NCBI RefSeq assembly: GCF_000724485.1
Contig: NZ_CP007739.1
Location: forward strand, 356,843 to 420,842
Direction of reading: 5' to 3'
Length of the DNA stretch: 64,000 nt
Origin: Bacillus methanolicus MGA3
GTDB taxonomy: Bacteria; Bacillota; Bacilli; Bacillales; Cytobacillaceae
The notes under the pieces were generated by a model. That model had not been told where the DNA came from. It saw only the letters and a list, made by a program, of their open reading frames with translations, and did not search any database. Made by a program: the position numbers and the translations under genes. This document shows, one piece after another, positions 21,084 through 31,627 of this stretch; position 1 is the first letter of the stretch, and each line of letters opens with the position of its first letter.

Positions 21084-21280
21084 TTTTGTTGCCTCCTAGT
21101 GCGTCGTACACACAATTAAATTTTATTCTTGCTCTAAATGATATCCAGGCGAAAAGCAGTTTCTTGTTCTTCACTTGCATACTGAACAAAAATAATTCTT
21201 GTTAAGAATAACAGAAATAGGAATGATTGGCAAGTAAAAATTGAGTTCTTTCAAAAGTAAAACAGAAAAGGTGATTAATA

Positions 21281-22399
21281 ATGCAGAAAATGATTGTGGT
21301 TGGAGCAGGAATTCTTGGAGCGTCTGCCACTTATCACTTGGCAAAATCTGGAGTTGATATTACTTTGGTAGATCGTTTTGACCGAGGACAGGCAACGGAC
21401 TCCGCAGCGGGTATTATTTGTCCTTGGCTTTCGCAGCGACGCAACAAAGCGTGGTATCAGCTAGTGAAAGGTGGGGCGCGTTACTATCCCGATTTGATTG
21501 ATCAATTGGAAGCAGATGGTGATAAAGAAACAGGTTATAAACGAGTAGGTGCGATTTGTCTTCATACAGACGCAGATAAACTAGAGAAAATGGCGGAACG
21601 AGCGCGTAAACGGCGTGAGGATGCACCTGAAATCGGAGAAATTTCGATTTTATCACCTGCTGAAACAAAGAGGCTGTTTCCGCCGTTATCCGAGGAATAT
21701 GGTTCTGTTCATGTCAGCGGAGGAGCTCGTGTAAATGGAAGAGCATTACGAAACTCTTTAATCAATGCTGCCATTAAGTATGGGGCTGATTTTCTTCAAG
21801 GGGATGCCACCCTAGTTTATAAAGACAAGCAGGTCACTGGAATCAAGCTAAATGAAATTACATTGGAGGCTGATCAAGTTATTGTTACAGGAGGTGCTTG
21901 GTCAAAAGAATTACTACAGCCGCTAGGCATCAATTTTTTAGTAAAACCCCAGAAGGCGCAAATCATTCAACTTCAAATGCAAGACATGGATACAAGCCAA
22001 TGGCCGGTTGTCATGCCTCCAAATGATCAGTATATTCTCACATTCGAAGATGGTCGGGTTGTTGTAGGAGCAACACATGAGGATGATGCTGGATTCGACT
22101 ACCGAGTAACAGCAGGGGGAGTTAATGAAGTTTTGGGAAAGGCCTTGGCAGTGGCGCCTGGTTTAGCTAATAGCACCATGATTGAAACAAGGGTAGGTTT
22201 TCGGCCGTTCACACCTGGTTTTCTTCCTGTCATCGGAGCTTTGCCTAATTATAAAGGAATATTAATTGCTAATGGGTTAGGGGCTTCAGGCTTAACAAGC
22301 GGGCCTTATCTCGGATCTGAACTTGCAAAGCTTGCACTCGGCAAACCAACAGAAATTGATCTTAGTCTCTATGATGTAGCTGGCGCTCTTGAAGTTTAG
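21281..22399 (+). CDS. FAD-dependent amino-acid oxidase/dehydrogenase (DAO family)
   Basis: A 372-residue flavoprotein. The N-terminus is the FAD-binding fold (VVGAGILGASATYHLAKSG), followed by the DAO pattern SAAGIICPWLS, and the C-terminal GLGASGLTSGPYLGSELA loop that closes over FAD. Length fits glycine oxidase, sarcosine oxidase and DadA-like enzymes. The substrate (a D-amino acid or N-methyl amino acid) cannot be read from the sequence. There is an SD (AAAGGTG), and the gene is probably a single transcription unit. Confidence 0.85.
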   Translation: MQKMIVVGAGILGASATYHLAKSGVDITLVDRFDRGQATDSAAGIICPWLSQRRNKAWYQLVKGGARYYPDLIDQLEADGDKETGYKRVGAICLHTDADKLEKMAERARKRREDAPEIGEISILSPAETKRLFPPLSEEYGSVHVSGGARVNGRALRNSLINAAIKYGADFLQGDATLVYKDKQVTGIKLNEITLEADQVIVTGGAWSKELLQPLGINFLVKPQKAQIIQLQMQDMDTSQWPVVMPPNDQYILTFEDGRVVVGATHEDDAGFDYRVTAGGVNEVLGKALAVAPGLANSTMIETRVGFRPFTPGFLPVIGALPNYKGILIANGLGASGLTSGPYLGSELAKLALGKPTEIDLSLYDVAGALEV

Positions 22400-22673
22400 T
22401 TCGGGAACATCTTTACGCTGAAGCGCTGCCCACAGAAGGTGAATAACTAATTCAGAATATATGACCAAGAAAATCCAAATGGATATTGGGATGTTTGGAC
22501 TGATTTTGATTCATCCGATTTGATGGAAAGTGAAGATCTGAATCTTTTTTCAACAGTCAGAATTTTTTTAATTTGTCGAAAAAATATTTCCTTTTTTTGT
22601 TGTTTTTTACATATAAAGTGTTATTCTATTTTCAGGGAAAATAAATGATTGCAAGGGGGAGAAGTGAGAAGTA

Positions 22674-24215
22674 ATGGAACAAAACAAAAGAATGCCATTC
22701 GTTATTTTAGCCATGGCGTTGGGACTTTTTATGGCTTCGCTTGACAACACAATTGTTTCTGCCAGCATTAATCAAGTTATCAAGGATATTGGCGGATTTG
22801 ATAAAATGAGCTGGGTTTTTACGGCTTATATGCTGGCGGCAACAAGTACCATGCTCGTTTTCGGAAAAATGAGCGATTTGTTTGGAAGAAAATTGTTTTA
22901 TCTAATAGGAATCAGTATGTTCCTGATTGGGTCAGCTTTAAGCGGAACGGCACAGAATATTGATCAGTTGATTGCCTATCGTGTCATTCAAGGGATCGGT
23001 TCAGGAGCCATTTTTCCGATTTCGTTTACGATTATTTATTCTATTTCTACAGATCCCAAGCAAGCTGCCAAAATGTCTGGCGTTTTTGCAGGGATATTTG
23101 GTATTTCGTCCGTTTTTGGTCCACAAATTGGTACTTGGATTTCCGAAACCTCTTGGCTAGGCTGGAGATGGTGTTTTTATGTGAACGTGCCTTTTGGCAT
23201 CGTATCTATCATCACTTTGTTGATTGCTTTAAAGGAATCCAAGTCAGATCAAAAACCAAAAGTTGACTATCTAGGGACAGTGCTATTGATTTCTTCCACC
23301 GTTCTGCTGCTTCTCGGTTTAGAATGGGGCGGTAAAGATTATGCATGGGATTCGGTTCAAATCATTGGGATTTTTATTGGTGCTGCTTTATTGATTGCGT
23401 TGTTCATATTAGTGGAAAGAAAGGCGAAGGAACCGATTTTGCCTCTTACTATTTTTAAAAATAAAATGGTGATGGGCACAAGCATTGTCGTGTTTTGCCA
23501 GGGGGCCATCATGTTCTCTGCGATTACTTATCTTCCTATTCTTTCAGTGGCTGTTATCGGGAACGAAAACTCGAACAGTGTATTAACACCAATGATGCTA
23601 CCGATTATGATTGGTGCAATCGCAGGCGGTTTCCTTTGTACGAAAGTTCCTTTCCGTACCATTATGGCTTTTTCCATGGCAGTCGGCATACTAGTAGCTT
23701 ATTTGCTGGGATCCATTACGCATGATACGGCGAAGTGGGTGGTAACACTCATCATGATCACGTTAGGGCTGATTGTTCTTGGTCCGCTCATGAGTGTATC
23801 GCAAAATGCTATAGCTCAATCCGTTGATAAGAGATATATCGGAATCGCTTCTTCGGTTGTAGGATTTTGGCGCAATATTGGCGGTGTGATGGGGGCCGCG
23901 ATTACAGCGACCATTGTGAACAATTATTTGAAAGAGAAGATGAAAGAATTTGCATCAGCTACCAAAATGCCTGTTGATAAGGCACAAGAGATAGCAAAAC
24001 CAGAAATATTAATGCAAGATCATACACAGATTCCTGCCCAGATTGTTGACTTTATGAGAGGCGCAGTGGAAACGGCTTTGCACCACGGCTTTATATTAGC
24101 ACTAATTGCCGGTATTATCGGATTTCTGGTTTCATTATTTGTGGGCGGAGACCGTTACAATTTTGGAAAAAGAGGCGTTAATGAGACCGGCAAGGAAGAA
24201 TTGCCTGCAAGCTAA
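22674..24215 (+). CDS. DHA2-family MFS drug exporter (14 TM)
   Basis: A 513-residue EmrB/QacA-type major facilitator with 14 hydrophobic segments. Motif A is GKMSDLFGRK between helices 2 and 3; the antiporter-type motif C region is SSVFGPQIGTW. TM1 carries the acidic residue SLDNTIVS that is typical of DHA2. It is predicted to export drugs or metabolites with proton antiport. SD GGGGGAG lies 8-10 bases upstream. No regulator is adjacent, so its inducer is unknown. Confidence 0.9.
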   Translation: MEQNKRMPFVILAMALGLFMASLDNTIVSASINQVIKDIGGFDKMSWVFTAYMLAATSTMLVFGKMSDLFGRKLFYLIGISMFLIGSALSGTAQNIDQLIAYRVIQGIGSGAIFPISFTIIYSISTDPKQAAKMSGVFAGIFGISSVFGPQIGTWISETSWLGWRWCFYVNVPFGIVSIITLLIALKESKSDQKPKVDYLGTVLLISSTVLLLLGLEWGGKDYAWDSVQIIGIFIGAALLIALFILVERKAKEPILPLTIFKNKMVMGTSIVVFCQGAIMFSAITYLPILSVAVIGNENSNSVLTPMMLPIMIGAIAGGFLCTKVPFRTIMAFSMAVGILVAYLLGSITHDTAKWVVTLIMITLGLIVLGPLMSVSQNAIAQSVDKRYIGIASSVVGFWRNIGGVMGAAITATIVNNYLKEKMKEFASATKMPVDKAQEIAKPEILMQDHTQIPAQIVDFMRGAVETALHHGFILALIAGIIGFLVSLFVGGDRYNFGKRGVNETGKEELPAS

Positions 24216-24248
24216 CCGCAGTTTTTCCGTTTGGATTTCAACTGAAAA

Positions 24249-24285
24249 AAGCTCATCCTTGACATAGTCCATAGGATGAGCTTTG
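24249..24285 (+). terminator. terminator of the MFS gene
   Basis: AAGCTCATCC pairs with GGATGAGCTT. A-rich flank on the left gives a T-run in the other direction as well. Confidence 0.75.
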
Positions 24286-24598
24286 TTGCATTAAGGGCTG
24301 CTAATTTAATATCTAACTCTTCACATATTTCTCTTGACACTATCAGAATAATAGAAAAAAATAGTAAAAAATAGTGAAAAAACAGGAAAATAGTACCGTA
24401 AATCTTTGGTCTAATGCGGTACTCCATATCTGATCATACACTCATTCCACATCTAAAGGCGATGGGCTTTCCTGTTCAGAAATCCGTCATATCGAAAAGG
24501 GGAACAGAATAGAATTAGTGTATGAGAATGCCCTCCTTTTATGTATTTGTAAAGGAGACATCAGGTTTTAGAAATAATAAAGAAAAGTTGGGAGAAAA
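24286..24598. other. intergenic gap, no gene seen
   Basis: AT-rich, with the promoter region of the VanW gene presumably at 24480-24580. A minus-strand frame (24212-24427) covers a terminator and has no motif. Confidence 0.4.
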
Positions 24599-25597
24599 AT
24601 GAGGAAGTTTGTAGGGACAATGACAATAATTTTGGCTGCTAGTTTAATAGGATTGATTGGATGTACAGAAAAAACAGTAAAAGAACAGGAGTTAGAGAAA
24701 CAAGTAGCTGATTTGCAACAGAAAATTGATAAGAATAAGAAAACAGGGGAAAAAGAAAAGAAAAAAGAAGAAAAACCGATTGTAGTTAATGTGGTCGATC
24801 CAAATACGAAAAAGGTGGTAAAAACTTTTAATCCGAAGGAAATGGGATTTGAAAAGAATAAAGAAAAGTATAAACAGGAAATTGAAAACTGGGCAAGGAT
24901 ATTAGCAAGGGGAACGGAAACAAAGGCTGGATATGACCAAAGAATGATTCCTGATAAGATAGGAGAAAATGGTCAAATCATAAAGGGAAGACCAAGAGTG
25001 ATATTAGAGGAATCGGAGTTAACGGAAAAAGTGATTAAGGCTTCGGAAAAGGGTGGAACTGTCGAATTGCCTTTATATGTTACCGAAAGTGGGTATAAGC
25101 CTGAAGAAGTTTCTCATTTGGGGGAAGTGGTGGTCGCTTCGTATACAACTTATTTCAATAGCGGCGTAGCGGGAAGAACGAGAAATATCGAGCTATCTGC
25201 ACAGGCCATCAATAATGTCATTATCGGAGTTCGAGATATATTCTCTTTTAATACAACTGTCGGACCGAGTGATGAAGCACATGGATATCAAAAGGCAGAG
25301 GAAGCAGTCAATGGGAAATTGGTCATGGGAGTTGGAGGAGGCATTTGTCAGACGTCATCTACTTTGTATAATGCGGTAGATAAACTAGGGGTCACTTATA
25401 TAGAAAAGCATCATCATTCAGTGCATGTCGGGTATGTGCCAAAAGGAAGAGATGCAACGGTGTCATATGGAGGATTGGATTTTAGATTTCAGAATACGAC
25501 AGGTGTACCATTGCTATTGAAAGCATATGTAAAGAAAGGGTCACTAACCGTAGAGGTGAGAACGTCGAAAGCAAATCTTAGCCGTCTAAAAAAATGA
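24599..25597 (+). CDS. VanW-family lipoprotein
   Basis: A 332-residue protein. Residues 1-22 are a lipoprotein signal with lipobox LIGC (Cys22), followed by a Lys/Glu coiled coil (residues 25-60). The C-terminal half is a VanW domain: NIELSAQAINN, FSFNTTVGPSD, VGGGICQTSSTLYNA and HHHSVHVGYVP. VanW proteins occur in glycopeptide-resistance and spore-related contexts but the chemistry is unknown. It is expected on the outer face of the membrane. SD TGGGAG precedes ATG, and a strong terminator follows. Confidence 0.88.
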   Translation: MRKFVGTMTIILAASLIGLIGCTEKTVKEQELEKQVADLQQKIDKNKKTGEKEKKKEEKPIVVNVVDPNTKKVVKTFNPKEMGFEKNKEKYKQEIENWARILARGTETKAGYDQRMIPDKIGENGQIIKGRPRVILEESELTEKVIKASEKGGTVELPLYVTESGYKPEEVSHLGEVVVASYTTYFNSGVAGRTRNIELSAQAINNVIIGVRDIFSFNTTVGPSDEAHGYQKAEEAVNGKLVMGVGGGICQTSSTLYNAVDKLGVTYIEKHHHSVHVGYVPKGRDATVSYGGLDFRFQNTTGVPLLLKAYVKKGSLTVEVRTSKANLSRLKK

Positions 25598-25706
25598 TTA
25601 AATGATGGGTAGGAATGACAGTAATATTTAATGAAATTATGCGTGTTTTCTCGAAGATCATTTAATGGAATTGCTAGAATTTTAATATTAATCATTGAGA
25701 AAATGA

Positions 25707-25775
25707 AAAAAGAGCCTCTTCAATAGGTAAAGGATGGGGACATCCTCCACCTATTGTAGAGGTTATTTTCTCTTT
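25707..25775 (+). terminator. long terminator behind the VanW gene
   Basis: AGCCTCTTCAATAGGT pairs with ACCTATTGTAGAGGTT. An inner hairpin (GGATGGGGACATCC) caps the stem, and a T-rich run follows. Confidence 0.75.
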
Positions 25776-26029
25776 TACCCATAAACATCTTACTCATACG
25801 GAGAACAGGATTTTTTCTATAACTTTGGAGTTACGAATCTATCATGGGTGGCTATCGTGCAGTAATGGTCAAATAGTTATATTAATTATTTGACTTTTTT
25901 GAAATGTGTTAAGTATTATATACAGAATATGAAGGCTGATAAGAAAGGAGGAAATTTAAAGAGTCAACAACGTTTTTTTAAGAATGCTTTTATCACTGAA
26001 CCACTCATACTCATATCGGTAAGGGAAGG
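25776..26029. other. intergenic gap, no gene seen
   Basis: AT-rich; an isolated SD-like AAAGGAGG at 25945 is followed by no usable frame. Confidence 0.4.
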
Positions 26030-26557
26030 ATGAACAAGATGTCATTTGAAAGTGTAAAAGCTCATTTTAAACAGTGGAATCGTGAAGATGATGTGATGGA
26101 ATTTGAAACATTGACTGCTACGGTTGAGCAGGCCGCTGACACAATAGGCGTCATCCCTGCTCGAATTGCGAAGACGCTATCCTTCAGAGGAGAAGGTGAG
26201 AAAGCAATTTTGATCGTCGCTGCTGGGGATGCCAAAATCGATAACAAGAAATTTCGCCACACATTTGGCTTTAAGGCACGTATGCTCACGCCTGACGAAG
26301 TGCTAGAGCAAACTGGACATGTTATAGGTGGAGTTTGCCCATTCGGATTGAAAAATGAAATGGACGTCTATTTGGATGTCTCGATGAAACGCTTCGAGAC
26401 CCTTTTCCCCGCCTGTGGAAGTCCAAACTCTGCCATTGAATTGACATGTGATGAATTATTTCAATATTCATTTGCTAAAGGATGGGTAGATGTTTGTAAA
26501 GGATGGGAGGAAGCTGGGTTTAGAGAGACGGTAGTTGTAAACAACGATCGACTTTGA
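26030..26557 (+). CDS. YbaK/EbsC-family aminoacyl-tRNA deacylase
   Basis: A 175-residue single-domain YbaK/ProXp-type protein that clears mischarged tRNA in trans. Visible signatures are ARIAKTLSFRG with the conserved lysine, AAGDAKIDNKKF, TGHVIGGVCPFG and FPACGSPNSAIELT. Length is right for a free-standing editing protein. SD AAGGGAAGG supports ATG 26030; ATG 26039 is possible. The exact tRNA substrate (Cys-tRNAPro, Ala-tRNAPro) cannot be assigned. Confidence 0.88.
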   Translation: MNKMSFESVKAHFKQWNREDDVMEFETLTATVEQAADTIGVIPARIAKTLSFRGEGEKAILIVAAGDAKIDNKKFRHTFGFKARMLTPDEVLEQTGHVIGGVCPFGLKNEMDVYLDVSMKRFETLFPACGSPNSAIELTCDELFQYSFAKGWVDVCKGWEEAGFRETVVVNNDRL

Positions 26558-26909
26558 ATTGAAAAAGAATTCAATAAAACAACAAGTAGTATTTATAAAT
26601 TTTTCAATTACATAAAAATGACTCTAAAAACGAACAGATAGCGACTCTTTAACAAGGGTTCGCTCTTTTTTATCTATATTGAAACTATTGAGATTATTAA
26701 TTCCATAACATTGTTACGGGATGTTTAGCAAGTACTCAAAAAATACGCCTCAAGTCTTAGATTAATTTACATTCAGGGTCTTTAGAAGGAATATTAAGTT
26801 TCGTGTATGGTTAAATTTGGGGTAGTAATTTTTTAAAGAATTGAAACCCTAGTTCTTTATATTCGTATCTATGATTAGAAATGAGTTTATTGTCAGGGGT
26901 CGATTTACG
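26558..26909. other. gap with a weak terminator
   Basis: A short imperfect hairpin (AGCGAC/GTTCGCT then CTTTTTT) at about 26640-26672 may end the YbaK-like gene. Otherwise no gene is seen. Confidence 0.4.
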
Positions 26910-27566
26910 ATGAATCCGTTTTTAGCATTTCTTGTCAGAATGTTAATTGCAATTCCGACAGCTGCCATAGTTTGGTTGGTGAGTTTTATTGCATTCGATC
27001 AAACATTTTTGTATTCGACAGCATTTTCCTTGGTCGGTGCGATTCTCACATATTGGATAATTTCAGTTTATATGAAGTACCGCTTTTTAAAAAAACATCG
27101 TCTAACTAGAAAAGAATATCTATATATTAAGAAAAATTTGGATGAAGCTAAGCCGAAAATTTACCGTTTGCATAAAGCGCTTGTTTCCATGAGGCACATT
27201 CCATCTTTGAAACAAAGAATTGAACTTATACGAATCACGAGAAAAATATACAGTTTGACAAAAAAGGAGCCAAAACGATTTTATAAGGCGGAACAATTTT
27301 ATTTTTCCCATTTGGATTCCGCTCTTGAACTGGCAGAGAAATATGTTTTCTTATCTGCACAGCCAACAAAGGACCGAGAGCTGGAAAAATCACTTATTGA
27401 TACGCTCCGAACGTTAGAGGAACTTAAACATTTTATTGAAAATGATTTATATCAAATCTTATCCGATGACATAGATCAACTGCATTTTGAAATCGATGTG
27501 GCCAAGCATTCAATAAGAAAAATGAAGGAATCACAATTACATGAAGAAGGCAGGAGATTAAAATGA
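26910..27566 (+). CDS. xpaC: XpaC-family membrane protein
   Basis: A 218-residue protein from [16 protein letters not shown] lies upstream, whereas the open extension to 26871 has none. Two N-terminal membrane helices (residues 5-50) are followed by a basic helical cytosolic domain ([14 protein letters not shown], then heptads to the end). It matches the 5-bromo-4-chloroindolyl phosphate hydrolysis protein family, named from an old phenotype and not a proven enzyme. Its stop overlaps the telA start (ATGA), as in the Bacillus subtilis xpaC-yaaN pair, so the proteins are made together. Confidence 0.85.
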   Translation: MNPFLAFLVRMLIAIPTAAIVWLVSFIAFDQTFLYSTAFSLVGAILTYWIISVYMKYRFLKKHRLTRKEYLYIKKNLDEAKPKIYRLHKALVSMRHIPSLKQRIELIRITRKIYSLTKKEPKRFYKAEQFYFSHLDSALELAEKYVFLSAQPTKDRELEKSLIDTLRTLEELKHFIENDLYQILSDDIDQLHFEIDVAKHSIRKMKESQLHEEGRRLK

Positions 27567-28738
27567 CCGAAAACAATTCATCCCTGTTAAAGAATACTAG
27601 TAATGCTGATTTAATGGATGACTTACTTTCTAACCCGTTTGGTGACAATGAAAAAATACCTATTCTTCAAACGCAGGAAAAAAAGCAGGTTAGACTCATT
27701 GATGTGATCCCGGAAGAACACAGGGCAAAGGCTTATCAGCTTGCGGAACAGATTGATCCGAAAAATCATCAAGCGATCATCTCATACGGAACGCAGGCGC
27801 AATCTAAGCTTTTGTCCTTTTCGCAAACCATGCTTGAACATGTTCAACAGAAGGATTTAGGCGAGATAGGAAATATAATAAACGACTTAATGAAGAAGTT
27901 AAACGAGGTGAACCCTGATGAGCTGAAGCCGGGTCGGCCGTCTTTTTTCGCGCGCATGTTTGGAAGGCTATCAGGTTCCATACAGGAGGTGCTTTCCAAA
28001 TATCAAAAAACAAGTGCACAGTTAGAGCGGATTAGTGTGAAGTTAGAAAAAAGCAAAAATATCCTTATGTCGGATATCGCCATGCTTGAAAAGCTCTATG
28101 AAAAAAATAAAGAGTATTTTCAAGCTTTAAATGTATACATTGCAGCGGGTGAATTAAAGCTTGAAGAATTGTATAAAAAAACAATTCCTGAGCTGAAGAA
28201 AGCTGCTGAAGAGACAAATGATCAAATGAAGGTTCAAGAAGTAAACGATATGATCCAATTTGCCAACCGTTTGGATAAACGTTTGCATGATTTGAAATTA
28301 AGTCGGGAGATTACAATCCAAAGTGCTCCTCAAATCCGCCTTATTCAAAATACAAACCAGGCGCTTGTCGAGAAAATCCAATCTTCCATTATGACGGCCA
28401 TTCCACTGTGGAAAAACCAAGTTGCGATTGCTCTGACATTGATCAGGCAGCGTCATGCCGTTGAAGCACAAAAACAGGTATCAAAGACTACAAATGAGCT
28501 ATTGTTAAAAAATGCAGAAATGCTAAAAGTAAATACGATTGAAACGGCAAGAGAAAATGAGCGTGGTCTTGTTGATATCGAGACATTAAAGAAAACCCAG
28601 GAAAATTTAATCGCAACTCTCCAAGAGACCTTGCGGATCCAAGAAGAAGGGCGAAATAAACGACGCCAAGCCGAGATTGAGCTGGCTTCTATGGAAAACG
28701 AACTAAAGAAAAAGCTTCTAGAAATAAAAGGCGAGTAA
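27563..28738 (+). CDS. TelA-family toxic anion resistance protein (YaaN-like)
   Basis: A 391-residue soluble, almost entirely helical protein. The core shows the TelA pattern: [46 protein letters not shown] and [15 protein letters not shown]. TelA proteins are linked to tellurite and cell-envelope stress tolerance but the mechanism is unknown. Overlapping start with xpaC implies a coupled pair. A terminator lies 70 bases downstream. Confidence 0.9.
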   Translation: MTENNSSLLKNTSNADLMDDLLSNPFGDNEKIPILQTQEKKQVRLIDVIPEEHRAKAYQLAEQIDPKNHQAIISYGTQAQSKLLSFSQTMLEHVQQKDLGEIGNIINDLMKKLNEVNPDELKPGRPSFFARMFGRLSGSIQEVLSKYQKTSAQLERISVKLEKSKNILMSDIAMLEKLYEKNKEYFQALNVYIAAGELKLEELYKKTIPELKKAAEETNDQMKVQEVNDMIQFANRLDKRLHDLKLSREITIQSAPQIRLIQNTNQALVEKIQSSIMTAIPLWKNQVAIALTLIRQRHAVEAQKQVSKTTNELLLKNAEMLKVNTIETARENERGLVDIETLKKTQENLIATLQETLRIQEEGRNKRRQAEIELASMENELKKKLLEIKGE

Positions 28739-28809
28739 CTCCTTTAATTAAGTTTGTTATCATAAAATGTCTCAACAACACATGTGTTGCCAAAACAATC
28801 AGTATTTCT

Positions 28810-28845
28810 AGCCTTCTTGCTTAATATGGCGAGAAGGCTTTTTTG
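28810..28845 (+). terminator. xpaC-telA terminator
   Basis: AGCCTTCT/AGAAGGCT stem followed by TTTTTTG. Confidence 0.85.
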
Positions 28846-28950
28846 CATTCTTCCTTCACACGGGTACTCTTCAAGGGAGGCTGGATTGTTATAAACAAGA
28901 AAAAACTCATATGGAATTTTATTAAATAAACATTATTAAGAATGGATTGA

Positions 28951-28992
28951 AAAAGGATAGATACAAGCAGAAAATAACTGCATGTTCTATCC
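28951..28992 (-). terminator. ycnJ-ycnI terminator
   Basis: On the minus strand GGATAGA...GCAG pairs with CTGC...TCTATCC, followed by TTTTT; it lies just behind the ycnI stop. Confidence 0.75.
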
Positions 28993-29002
28993 ACTGTTGA
29001 CT

Positions 29003-29668
29003 TTATTTACGACGGAATCCCATTATCAATGCCCCAATTGAAAGTAATAGAGCAATAATCGACAGAGCCATTGTTGTTGTTTGTGTACCGTCATCATCTG
29101 ATTCATTTGCTGCAGATTTTTCTTTTACAGAATCATCATGATCGGCATGATGGCCATGATGATGATCGGTCTCTTGATGTTCCTCTGTTGCAGGCGAAGC
29201 AGAAATCTTCGTGATTGAATGAGGTGTATCGGCACCTTCATTCCCTGTCCATTCTACAATACTGTTGTCTTTATAATATTGGTAAGCATCCCAAGCAGCA
29301 TCTTGTTCTTTGTCTGGATTTTTTGCTACAAATGAAAATCGTTGGAATTGTCCAGGTAAAATTCCCTCGCCATTTGCTGTCCATGTAATTGAAGTTACTT
29401 TGCCAGATTTATCTTTTTCAGTTGTTGTTGTCCATCCTGGTACTGGTTCATATAGCTTATATTCTATTCCTTTAGGAATTTTAAGTGTCACTTTTGTCGT
29501 CGCAACGTTTTTTTCAACTGGTACTTTTACTGTATAAGTTTCCCATGCTCCAGTAGCTGAAGTACTTGGATTTACCGTGACATGTGCACTGGCTGTACCT
29601 GCAAACAGAGCCATTGCTGTCATAGTTGAAATAAGAATTGCAGATGATTTCTTAAAGATATTTTTCAT
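29003..29668 (-). CDS. ycnI: YcnI-family copper-binding membrane-anchored protein
   Basis: A 221-residue DUF1775 protein. Residues 1-28 are a signal peptide; the mature chain starts at HVTVNP, whose first histidine is the copper ligand in YcnI structures. The domain runs to about residue 150 (VPGWTTTTEKDKSG, ILPGQFQRFSF). A His/Asp-rich linker (TDHHHGHHADHDD) probably binds metal, and a C-terminal TM helix (MALSIIALLLSIGALIMGF) with RRK anchors it. It lies 27 bases behind ycnJ in the same direction, as in Bacillus subtilis. Confidence 0.9.
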   Translation of the reverse strand: MKNIFKKSSAILISTMTAMALFAGTASAHVTVNPSTSATGAWETYTVKVPVEKNVATTKVTLKIPKGIEYKLYEPVPGWTTTTEKDKSGKVTSITWTANGEGILPGQFQRFSFVAKNPDKEQDAAWDAYQYYKDNSIVEWTGNEGADTPHSITKISASPATEEHQETDHHHGHHADHDDSVKEKSAANESDDDGTQTTTMALSIIALLLSIGALIMGFRRK

Positions 29669-29695
29669 TTTATCAAATCTCCTTTATATACTTTT

Positions 29696-31363
29696 TTATT
29701 GACTTCCTACTACCACAGGAAAATCGGTATCAAAACTGTCCAAAGACTTGGTTAATACATGTACACGAACATTCCAATACCCTGCCATATTCAAGTGCAT
29801 TCCTTCCGTTTGGAATACTCCAGGTGCTGCGTTCGGAACGATCACGGTACTTTCTCCTGCCTGCTTGGTAGAGGAAAAGGTGAGGGTCACTTGTTCAATA
29901 TTCGTTGGTGCTCGTCCCCTCTTATCTTTTAACTTGACTTTAAAAACGTTTATTCCTTCTATATTAGGGCTAATATGCAAGGAAACATGATACCCATTAT
30001 CCGCTACACGTTTCGTTTGATCGAACGGTCCAGGCGAAGCTGTTGCTGGCGGCAGATTTGTGAGTATGGCTGCCATCAATATAACTATCACACCAATCGC
30101 GAGTTCAAGCCTTAACGTCCATCCTAATTTTTGTCTTACGCGTTTTTTTCCTTGGTTAAAATGATAAGCACCTAATAGAAACATGAAGAAAAATAAAATG
30201 ATCTTTCCTAACAAAACTCGTCCGTATGACGTATGGATGAGGGAGTAAAACGTCGGGACATACATGAAACTTCCGTACATTCCCGTAGCAAAAATGATGA
30301 TCACAGCACCAATTGCCCAAGGCGAAAAACGTTGAATGACTCTCCAATAGAGCAACCTGCTTTGATGCCCATTTTCCGTTTCCGGGTGACTTCTTGGTAA
30401 AATGATAGCAATCGCTGATAAAATCCCTATCCACACAGAAGCTGCTAACAAATGAAGAAAGTCCAATGCAACGGGTATTATCTCGTGCTGATGACCTGAA
30501 GCATGACTTGTTAAAGATTTCGTAATGAGCAATCCCATTATGAAAATGAGTGATGCTCCCCAAGCTTTCATGGAAGACAAGCTTCCCCGCTTTATAGCGA
30601 AATAAGTTGTGATGACAAGAATTCCAAAAATCATCATCTGTACAACCCATATAAGTCCGAAAGAAGTATGATTCAACGTTTCTTTCAACAATGAAAGGGT
30701 AAATGCCTGTGACCATGTTACATCTGCATTAATCGATGTTTGTAAAGGCAGATTTAGCAACAGACTGATAGCAATTCCAAGCAATGACAGCCAAATGATT
30801 TTTTTGCTTTTCGATTGAACCTTGGAAGACTCTTGATGTTCTGCTCGATAAATAAAAAGGTGAAAAAATATCACTCCTAAATATAACGCAATGCTCATAT
30901 ACAGCAACCAACGATTGATCAAAATATCAACTTTAGGCAAATAGCTGGATATTTTCCCTTGTAAAGCATTAGCTTCTTTTCCAGCATGCCCAATACGAAA
31001 AGGAATAACTCCTTGTACCGGATGACCATCTGAGGATATGATTTTCCATTGCATAGAATACGTCCCATTCGGCAAGTTCTTTTTTATTCCTGCCTCCAGG
31101 ATCGCATGGTTCTGTTTATTTATATGGGCATTTTTCAAATCAACGCGTTTACCCGAAGCATCCATCACAGAAAGTGAATAAAAATCAGGTTGGATAAACT
31201 CATTAAACTGAATGCTAACGACAGATGGCGGTTTAGATAATGTCTGATTTTCCATTGGCGAAGATTTAACAATATAAGCATGGGCATATGTAATAACAGG
31301 AAAAAGTGCGATCACTAAAAAAATAATGAATGCCCATAATCCTAACTTTCTAAAACTCCCCAA
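29696..31363 (-). CDS. ycnJ: CopC-CopD fusion copper transport protein
   Basis: A 555-residue membrane protein. Signal peptide, then a CopC domain beginning HAYIVKSSPMENQTL with the N-terminal histidine as a copper ligand, and ISSDGHPVQG. The CopD part has eight or so membrane helices (LLLNLPLQTS, HASGHQHEI). A C-terminal extracellular YtkA-like domain follows (LTFSSTKQAGESTV). It is expected to import copper. No YcnK regulator gene is present here, unlike Bacillus subtilis ycnKJI. Confidence 0.9.
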   Translation of the reverse strand: MGSFRKLGLWAFIIFLVIALFPVITYAHAYIVKSSPMENQTLSKPPSVVSIQFNEFIQPDFYSLSVMDASGKRVDLKNAHINKQNHAILEAGIKKNLPNGTYSMQWKIISSDGHPVQGVIPFRIGHAGKEANALQGKISSYLPKVDILINRWLLYMSIALYLGVIFFHLFIYRAEHQESSKVQSKSKKIIWLSLLGIAISLLLNLPLQTSINADVTWSQAFTLSLLKETLNHTSFGLIWVVQMMIFGILVITTYFAIKRGSLSSMKAWGASLIFIMGLLITKSLTSHASGHQHEIIPVALDFLHLLAASVWIGILSAIAIILPRSHPETENGHQSRLLYWRVIQRFSPWAIGAVIIIFATGMYGSFMYVPTFYSLIHTSYGRVLLGKIILFFFMFLLGAYHFNQGKKRVRQKLGWTLRLELAIGVIVILMAAILTNLPPATASPGPFDQTKRVADNGYHVSLHISPNIEGINVFKVKLKDKRGRAPTNIEQVTLTFSSTKQAGESTVIVPNAAPGVFQTEGMHLNMAGYWNVRVHVLTKSLDSFDTDFPVVVGSQ

Positions 31364-31627
31364 TTTACGCCTCCCTCATTAAAAAAATAAAGAATATCCG
31401 ACGGCTGTTTCATCTCCCTTCAAATAGTCTATTGCACATGGTATTAGCAGCCCAATTAAAGTTTGTACAATCCAAGTATAAAGTAAACTTGTGTTGAAAT
31501 TGTGATAAAACTGGGGCGATATTTGTTTTCTATTTCTTTTTAAGGATTTCCAAAGGTAAAAAGATGTAATAAAAATGAAGCTAAATGGCAATAATGGCAA
31601 TTATCTTAAAATCAGGAGGTGTAAAGG

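Noticed and set aside
31379-31600. 73-codon hydrophobic minus-strand frame upstream of ycnJ
   Set aside because: TTG start without SD, lies in the promoter region of two divergent operons, and matches nothing I know.
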